DNA of 64,000 nucleotides, from positions 164,138 to 228,137 of the forward strand of contig NZ_WUUT01000004.1 of the NCBI RefSeq assembly GCF_009831575.1. Reading direction: 5' to 3'. Numbering within the stretch: the stretch's first letter is position 1; each line of letters opens with the position of its first letter. Source of the stretch: Halovenus carboxidivorans. Lineage in GTDB: Archaea; Halobacteriota; Halobacteria; Halobacteriales; Haloarculaceae. Below, in pieces: positions 17,016 to 22,678 of the stretch. Below the pieces are notes generated by a model, which worked only from the letters and a program-made list of their open reading frames with translations, ran no database searches and was not told where the DNA came from. A program made the position numbers and the translations under genes.

Positions 17016-19325
17016 ATGAGATTTAAGGCGCGCCAACAGGGTGGGAACACGCGGCGGGAGCGGCCGCTGGAGACACAGCGCGCGGTGAGTCCAGTTATCG
17101 GGGCCGTCTTGATGATCGCGATCACGGTCTCGCTGGCAGTCGTCGTCGCGCCGCTCGTCTTTGCGACTGCCGGGGAAGAACCGAACAGTACGCCGACAGT
17201 TGGACTCGCCTTCCACTACGAGGAAGTGGACCACCAGAGGGAGGATAGCTTCGGGGTCACGCCCGCGGACAGCGGGACAGAAGCGGCCGGGCTGTTGACG
17301 ATTGCCGTCGACAGTGGGGAGGGGATTCCGGCGTCGGAACTCGAAATCGACGCGGCGGTAAGCGGCGGAGAGTTGACCAGCAGCGACCAGTACAGCGCTG
17401 ACGACGAACTCGAGTCGGGCGAGTCGATCAGGCTCTGGGTCGAACGCGGCGAGACAGTCCGCGTGATCTGGCGCAGTGGAGAGGACAGCGCGGTGCTCGA
17501 CTCGTTCACGATTCGCCCGGGAGAAGAGCCGTTACCGCCGGGAGTGCCACAGCCAGAGAACGGCTGTGGATATATCGAGGATCAACTCGCGTCCGGTTCG
17601 GACGTAACCGTCCAGAATACGGTGGTCCGATGTGATCTAACCGAGGAAAACGTCGGGCTGATCGAAGATCTGACAATCGATGACGGTGCCGTCCTGGGGG
17701 AAATCGATGTCAACGGAACGGTTTCGATGACCGACGGCGAGACGTACCTCGGTGACGTTGTGGCCGGTGACGCACTCCAGATGGACTCCGGATCGGAGAT
17801 CAACGGTGACGCCACCGCGGGCGGCGATATCACTATCCAGGGTGGATCGACAATCGACGGCACAGCTACCGGCGGTGAAAACAGTAGTCTGAGCGTGACG
17901 GACTCGACGATCCAACAGGGCGCAACCACTGGCGAGGATATCTCACTCAGCGACGCCGTCATCGGTGGCGCCGTCGAGACCAGTGACGGCTCTGTCACTC
18001 TGGGCACTGGCTCGGCTATCGGCGGCAGTCTCACGGCGGAGAACGCGAGCAACGTCGACGTAGATAGCGGTTCGACCGTGAGCGGAACCGTAACGACCGG
18101 AGACGGAACCGATATCGACCTCGACAGCACCTCGGAGGTCGGTGGCGACATCGTCGCTGACGACAGCAGTGATGTACAGGTTCTCGGCGGCTCCCAAGTC
18201 GGGGGCGATATCACAGTCGACACGCAGGGTTCTGCCTCCGTGACTGGCGGGACGGTCGATGGGTCGATAACGACCGGGGACAACAGCGATGTCTCGGTGA
18301 CCTCGATTTCCTACGTGGGAGGAACAATCGACTCAGGGGGGGATGTCACCACGACAGATAGCACCATCGGCGTGGATGTCTTCCTCGAAGGTAGTTTCTC
18401 GTGCACGAACACGACAATCGGCGGCGAAAACTGTACCGTATACAAACAGCCCGAACACCACGTCTCCATCGACAATACCAACTCTGCGATCACCGACGGC
18501 GAGACACTCCACGTCAACGTCAGTGTTACCAACGAACGGTTCGAGGGAACCGAAGATATCAACCTCTCCGTCGGCGGCGCCTTGAGGGACAGCCAGTCGC
18601 TCCACCTCAACAAAGACGAGACGAAACAGATCACGCTCAGTTGGACATCCGCATCGACCGGTGAGTACGACGCGACTGTCCGAACCGAGAGCGGGTTCGA
18701 GGATTCGACGCCGGTGTCGGTCACCGACGGCAGCGGTCCGTTCTTCGACGTGACCGTCGACTCCTACGACGACGAGGTGTTCGAGAACCAGACTGTCGAT
18801 GTCGCGGCCACGATAGAAAACGTCGGGGACACTGCCGACACACAGGACATCGAACTGTACGATTACAACGGCAATCTGGTCGACAGCTACAGCGACAACA
18901 ACGGCGACAACAATCTGTCTCTCTCGTCGGGGGCCAACGAGTCTGTCAGCCTCTCCTGGAACACGACCGGGACCGTCCCCGACACCGGCGACATATCCAT
19001 CCAGAGTGACAACGGGACTGTTCTCAAAGAAGTGACTGTCCTCGAAGCGACCTACGAGATCAACGACGTGACGCTCGGGTCGAGCGGCGGTGATCTCGTA
19101 GTCGACATCGAGGCGAACTCGAACGATCCCGATGCAGAGATGCGAATCCGTGTGAACCGCTCGAAGAACAACAACGACGACGACAATCTCGCGACCAGAA
19201 CTGGACTTACCGTCGAGAACACGGCCGAGACGTTCGACGTGAACCTCAACAAGGTCGACTACGTGACCGTCGAAATTGTCGACGGCGAGGGGAACGTGCG
19301 TGCCGGAACGACAGTCGAGTACTGA
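17016..19325 (+). CDS. Type IV pilin-like protein with a bactofilin-like beta-helix and CARDB-like domains
   Basis: A 769-residue protein. Residues 20-52 carry the archaeal pilin N-terminus (Arg-Ala-Val-Ser-Pro-Val-Ile-Gly-Ala-Val-Leu-Met) and one membrane helix. Residues 55-180 are a typical small pilin domain. Residues about 225-470 consist of around 12 coils of 17-20 residues with a repeated Gly-x-Ile/Val-x-Gly-(Asp/Ser/Thr) turn, as expected for a right-handed beta-helix of the bactofilin type. Residues 475-680 form two CARDB-like beta domains, and a third strand-rich module ends the protein. Many Asn-x-Ser/Thr sequons suggest glycosylation. It probably forms an elongated surface structure. 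It has its own strand, divergent from the gene at 15042. Confidence 0.85.
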   Translation: MRFKARQQGGNTRRERPLETQRAVSPVIGAVLMIAITVSLAVVVAPLVFATAGEEPNSTPTVGLAFHYEEVDHQREDSFGVTPADSGTEAAGLLTIAVDSGEGIPASELEIDAAVSGGELTSSDQYSADDELESGESIRLWVERGETVRVIWRSGEDSAVLDSFTIRPGEEPLPPGVPQPENGCGYIEDQLASGSDVTVQNTVVRCDLTEENVGLIEDLTIDDGAVLGEIDVNGTVSMTDGETYLGDVVAGDALQMDSGSEINGDATAGGDITIQGGSTIDGTATGGENSSLSVTDSTIQQGATTGEDISLSDAVIGGAVETSDGSVTLGTGSAIGGSLTAENASNVDVDSGSTVSGTVTTGDGTDIDLDSTSEVGGDIVADDSSDVQVLGGSQVGGDITVDTQGSASVTGGTVDGSITTGDNSDVSVTSISYVGGTIDSGGDVTTTDSTIGVDVFLEGSFSCTNTTIGGENCTVYKQPEHHVSIDNTNSAITDGETLHVNVSVTNERFEGTEDINLSVGGALRDSQSLHLNKDETKQITLSWTSASTGEYDATVRTESGFEDSTPVSVTDGSGPFFDVTVDSYDDEVFENQTVDVAATIENVGDTADTQDIELYDYNGNLVDSYSDNNGDNNLSLSSGANESVSLSWNTTGTVPDTGDISIQSDNGTVLKEVTVLEATYEINDVTLGSSGGDLVVDIEANSNDPDAEMRIRVNRSKNNNDDDNLATRTGLTVENTAETFDVNLNKVDYVTVEIVDGEGNVRAGTTVEY

Positions 19326-19338
19326 GTCCAGAAAGCAA

Positions 19339-19448
19339 TAGTTAAACGGTCGGCTCCACTTCCCACGGACGGGAACGCACGACCGCAAATCTGACTCGCC
19401 ATCCGCTTGGATGGCTCGGGATTGTGGGAGTGTCGGCCGGTATCGGCC
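19339..19448 (+). promoter_or_regulatory. Promoter and hairpin-containing leader candidate upstream of rps15
   Basis: A TATA-like ATAGTTAAA at 19339-19347 would start an RNA near 19372. That RNA would contain two perfect hairpins: GCCATCC/GGATGGC (19398-19404 with 19409-19415, loop GCTT) and GGCCG/CGGCC (19435-19439 with 19444-19448). Both lie 57-107 nt before the rps15 ATG. They could be a leader control element or the terminator of the preceding gene. A weaker TATA-like CTTACAG at 19472 would allow a leaderless rps15 message instead. Confidence 0.4.
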
Positions 19449-19504
19449 ACAGCGTCCAGACGGACGCCTCGCTTACAGCGGTTCGTGCAGTTCCAAAGAT
19501 ACAC

Positions 19505-19966
19505 ATGGCACGAATGCACTCACGCCGCCGTGGCTCGTCCGGATCGGACAAGCCGGCGGCAGACGACCCACCGGAGTGGAGCGACGTCGAGCCCGAAGCG
19601 ATCGAAGACCGCGTCGTGGAGTTGGCCGAGGAAGGCCACAGCCCCAGCGAAATCGGGCTGAAACTGCGCGACGAGGGCGTTCAGGGGACACCCGTCCCCG
19701 ACGTGAAGTTGGCGACGGGCAAGAAAGTGACCGAGATCCTCGAAGAGAACGACGCAGACCCGGAGATTCCCGAGGATCTCCGGAACCTGATGGCCAAGGC
19801 GGTTCGCCTGCGCGATCACGTCCAGGAGAACCCCACCGACCATCAGAACAAGCGCGCGCTGCAGAATACCGAGTCGAAGATCCGTCGTCTCATCGACTAC
19901 TACCGGGGCGACGAACTCGACGAGGAGTTCAGTTACAGCGTCGACGAAGCCCGAGACCTGATCTGA
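19505..19966 (+). CDS. rps15: Small ribosomal subunit protein uS15
   Basis: A 153-residue archaeal/eukaryotic-type S15 with an N-terminal extension. Visible signatures are the start Met-Ala-Arg-Met-His-Ser-Arg-Arg-Arg-Gly, Glu-Gly-His-Ser-Pro-Ser-Glu-Ile-Gly-Leu-Lys-Leu-Arg-Asp, and the rRNA-binding core His-x-x-Asn-Lys and Leu-Ile-Asp-Tyr-Tyr. It binds the central domain of 16S rRNA. The next gene follows after 1 bp, and the set rps15, recJ-like, pcc1, rps3ae appears to be one operon. Confidence 0.97.
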   Translation: MARMHSRRRGSSGSDKPAADDPPEWSDVEPEAIEDRVVELAEEGHSPSEIGLKLRDEGVQGTPVPDVKLATGKKVTEILEENDADPEIPEDLRNLMAKAVRLRDHVQENPTDHQNKRALQNTESKIRRLIDYYRGDELDEEFSYSVDEARDLI

Positions 19967-19967
19967 G

Positions 19968-21086
19968 ATGTCCGCCGCCGGTCACCCAGCCGAGACGACA
20001 CCGAGCGATCTTCGGGCCGCAGTCGAGGAGGCGGAGTTTGTCCGTCTCGTCGCGGCGACCGACGCGGACAGCGTCGCCGCCGCTGGGCTGTTGGCCGACG
20101 CGCTCGACCACCGGCAGATCCCCTACCAGATGTCGGTCACGCCGCTGGAGCAGCCAGCACAGCGCTCGACCGACACGGATCTGCTCGTCGCCGTCGGACG
20201 CCCGGTGACCGGCGGGGATCTCACGATCGGACTCGACGACGCGGCCACTCGAACCGCCCACACCGTCGCTCGCGAACTCGGCGCCGGCGACCTGCCCCTG
20301 GCACTGGCCGGGGCGGTCGCCGCCGAGGGGCACCCGGGCGACGAACTCGCCACGGTTGCCCGCCAGCGCGGCATCGAGCGCCGGCCCGGGGTCGCGGTGC
20401 CGACCGCTGATCCCGCGGACGGGCTCGCACACTCGACGCTCGTCCACGCCCCGTTTTCGGGCCGTGACGACATCGGGGCAGAACTCGGCGTCGAGATTCC
20501 GCCCGAACCGACCGAGGAAGACCGCCGACGGCTGGCCTCCGCGGTCGCGCTGTCGGTCGCCGGCGATCCGGCAGGCGTCGACCGTGGCAGCGAAGCGGTC
20601 GAACGGCTCCTCCGGCCGCTGGCCGGCGGTCCGTTCGGCACGATCGGGGGCTACGCCGATCTGCTCTCTGCCGTCGCTCGCGAGCAGTCGGGGCTGGCAG
20701 TCGCGCTCGCACTCGGGAGAGTCGACGCCGAGCGCGCGCTCGATTGCTGGCGGCGACACGGTGCCAGCGCACACGAGGCGATCCGAACGGCGACGACCAG
20801 CCGCTACGACGGGCTGTTCGTCGTCCAGTGCTCGGACCCGGCGCCCGTCTGTACGGTCGCCGAACTCGTCGCAGCGTACCGCTCGCCGGAGCCGGTCGTC
20901 CTCGCAGTCGACTCCGACCGTGCGGCCGTCACGACGCGTGCGGGCGATCCGGTCGACTTCTCCGAGCCGCTGGACGTGGCGGCGACGACCGTCGACGGGA
21001 CGAGCGGGGCGGCCGGTCGGCGGGGACGAGCGGCGTTCTCCGGCGATGCAACCGAGTTCGTCGCGGCGTTTACGGAGGCAGTATGA
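19968..21086 (+). CDS. RecJ/DHH-superfamily-like protein, probably without nuclease activity
   Basis: A 372-residue protein in the position where archaeal genomes often carry a RecJ-like exonuclease between rps15 and rps3ae. Residues 25-45 have the Ala-Thr-Asp-Ala-Asp-Ser-Val-Ala-Ala pattern of the DHH-family N-terminal strand. The diagnostic Asp-His-His is not visible, and the expected place reads Ile-Gly-Leu-Asp-Asp-Ala-Ala. The protein therefore looks like a degenerate DHH-family member, perhaps a structural partner as with Cdc45/RecJ-like subunits of the archaeal replisome. Its stop overlaps pcc1 by 4 bp. The family assignment rests on context plus this partial motif. Confidence 0.72.
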   Translation: MSAAGHPAETTPSDLRAAVEEAEFVRLVAATDADSVAAAGLLADALDHRQIPYQMSVTPLEQPAQRSTDTDLLVAVGRPVTGGDLTIGLDDAATRTAHTVARELGAGDLPLALAGAVAAEGHPGDELATVARQRGIERRPGVAVPTADPADGLAHSTLVHAPFSGRDDIGAELGVEIPPEPTEEDRRRLASAVALSVAGDPAGVDRGSEAVERLLRPLAGGPFGTIGGYADLLSAVAREQSGLAVALALGRVDAERALDCWRRHGASAHEAIRTATTSRYDGLFVVQCSDPAPVCTVAELVAAYRSPEPVVLAVDSDRAAVTTRAGDPVDFSEPLDVAATTVDGTSGAAGRRGRAAFSGDATEFVAAFTEAV

Positions 21087-21340
21087 CCGGTCGCTTCGCG
21101 CGGATCGAGACCGACCACGGCGACGCCGAGACGGCCGTGGCCGTCGCACAGGCGCTCGCGCCCGACAACACGGCAGAGATGGAGACGAGCGTCGACGGAT
21201 CGACGGTCGTCACGACTATCGACCGCGAGTCGACGGGCGGGCTGCAGTCGACACTCGACGATTACGTCGTCAATCTCCAGGTGGCGGAACAGCTCACAAC
21301 CACGGACGGGGACACGTCCACGACAACCACAAACACATGA
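21083..21340 (+). CDS. pcc1: KEOPS complex subunit Pcc1
   Basis: An 85-residue protein of the right size for Pcc1, the dimerising subunit of the KEOPS complex that makes the t6A tRNA modification. It has the alternating strand/helix pattern with Ala-Leu-Ala-Pro-Asp-Asn near residue 27 and Val-Val-Thr-Thr-Ile-Asp-Arg, both typical of the family, then a Thr/Asp-rich tail. The ATG overlaps the upstream stop by 4 bp and its own stop overlaps the rps3ae start by 4 bp, which secures its place in the operon. Confidence 0.85.
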   Translation: MTGRFARIETDHGDAETAVAVAQALAPDNTAEMETSVDGSTVVTTIDRESTGGLQSTLDDYVVNLQVAEQLTTTDGDTSTTTTNT

Positions 21341-21957
21341 GCGAACGATCAGTCTCAAAGCAGAAGCAGGAAAAGCGGTGGTACACCGTGCAGGCTCCCG
21401 AGCAGTTCGACCGGGAGGAGCTCGGTAAGACACCAGCAGACGAACCGGACAAGGCGCTCGGTCGTACGATCGAGACCACGCTCGGCGATCTGAAAAACGA
21501 CGCCAGCGGAAACAACACCAAACTCACGTTCAAGATCACCGAGGTCGCGAGCGACACGGCTTACACGGAGTTCATCAAACACGAGCTGACGCGGGATTAC
21601 CTGCGCAGCCTGGTCCGCCGTGGCTCCTCGAAGATCGAGGCGTACATCACGGTGCTGACCGCGGACGACTACCGCGTCCAGATCCAGCCGGTCGCACTGA
21701 CGACCAAGAGTGCCGACGAGAGCCAGGAGAAGGCGATCCGCCGGACGATGATCGATCTCGTCCGCGAGAACGCCCGCGAACGCACCTTCGAGGACCTGAC
21801 CGACAGCGTCGTCGAAGGCCGGCTCTCCTCGGCGATCTACAACGAGGCGAAGACGATCTACCCGCTTCGCCGCGTCGAGATCCAGAAGATGACCCTCGAA
21901 GCCCGGCCCGAAGAGGTCGCCGCCGAAGAGGAAGCCAGCGTCGACGTCGACGAGTAA
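21337..21957 (+). CDS. rps3ae: Small ribosomal subunit protein eS1 (S3Ae)
   Basis: A 206-residue archaeal S3Ae. The beginning Lys-Gln-Lys-Gln-Glu-Lys-Arg-Trp-Tyr-Thr-Val and the Arg-Gly-Ser-Ser-Lys-Ile-Glu-Ala motif are characteristic, as is the Tyr-Pro-Leu-Arg-Arg-Val-Glu-Ile segment. It sits at the mRNA exit of the 30S subunit. It is the last gene of the rps15 operon, coupled to pcc1 by an ATGA overlap. Confidence 0.97.
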   Translation: MSERSVSKQKQEKRWYTVQAPEQFDREELGKTPADEPDKALGRTIETTLGDLKNDASGNNTKLTFKITEVASDTAYTEFIKHELTRDYLRSLVRRGSSKIEAYITVLTADDYRVQIQPVALTTKSADESQEKAIRRTMIDLVRENARERTFEDLTDSVVEGRLSSAIYNEAKTIYPLRRVEIQKMTLEARPEEVAAEEEASVDVDE

Positions 21958-22075
21958 CGTCGTCGGACCGGTTTCGACGTTGTTCTCGGCGCGATCTGCG
22001 CCTCGGCACTCAGCCGACCAGCCGCGTCGCCGTCCAACTGATGCCGTTTTGATGAGTATTCGCCCTCGACAGCGG

Positions 22076-22082
22076 TATTTTT
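22076..22082 (+). promoter_or_regulatory. TATA-like box for the cupin gene at 22108
   Basis: TATTTTT lies 26-32 nt before the ATG of the cupin gene, in the correct position for a leaderless message. It is within a short AT-rich patch after the rps3ae stop. Confidence 0.5.
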
Positions 22083-22107
22083 GGTTCTCGGTTAGCTACC
22101 AGCGAGC

Positions 22108-22497
22108 ATGGGATATCACCTGCTCGATCCGGACGAACTCGACCAGTGGGACGACAGACCGACAGACGTGCGCTCGCTCAGCGCCGCCGCGGGCTACGAG
22201 TACCAGAACTCGAAAATCGGGTTCCGCGTGTACGAACTCGCACCCGGAGAGCAGTCCGGCCTGGCGTATCACTACCACGACGAACAGGTCGAGGCATTCT
22301 ACGTCCTCGAAGGGACGCTGCACGTCGAAACGCCGGAGGAGGAGTTCGTCGTCGAGGCGGACCAGGCGTTCTTCGTCGACCCCGGGAGTCCACAGCGCGC
22401 GTACAATCCCGAGCGCGCAGACGACTCGGTGCGGGTGCTCGCGGTCGGTGCGCCGTCGGTCGACGACGCACACCCGTACGAGCCTGACGAGGGATAA
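22108..22497 (+). CDS. Cupin-domain protein
   Basis: A 129-residue single-domain cupin. Motif 1 is present as Tyr-His-Tyr-His-Asp-Glu-Gln-Val-Glu-Ala-Phe-Tyr, which gives two His and one Glu as metal ligands. Motif 2 is around Pro-Gly-Ser-Pro-Gln-Arg-Ala-Tyr with the usual Gly-x-x-x-x-x-x-Glu strand between. It may bind a transition metal, but the substrate is unknown. The 'Gly-Leu-Ala-Tyr-His' edge resembles quercetinase/phosphomannose-type small cupins. It stands alone between the ribosomal operon and a secreted nuclease-like gene. Confidence 0.85.
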   Translation: MGYHLLDPDELDQWDDRPTDVRSLSAAAGYEYQNSKIGFRVYELAPGEQSGLAYHYHDEQVEAFYVLEGTLHVETPEEEFVVEADQAFFVDPGSPQRAYNPERADDSVRVLAVGAPSVDDAHPYEPDEG

Positions 22498-22646
22498 CCG
22501 ACCCCCTCACCGCACGGCCACAGCGGTTACTGGTCCGGGGCGTATCCGGACTCACCGGGAAACCTATCCAGCCGGTACGGTCACGACTGTCGGCCAGTAC
22601 GTGTTTAACATACACATACTGAGAACTCTGTTGACGAGTTAGCATG

Positions 22647-22654
22647 TTTTATTT
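22647..22654 (+). promoter_or_regulatory. TATA box for the secreted DUF4350/nuclease-like gene
   Basis: TTTTATTT ends 25 nt before the ATG at 22679, giving a near-leaderless transcript. A second AT-rich patch near 22609 (TTTAACATA) could be an upstream element or second promoter. Confidence 0.55.
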
Positions 22655-22678
22655 GTGTCACCTTCGAGAGATAGCTTG

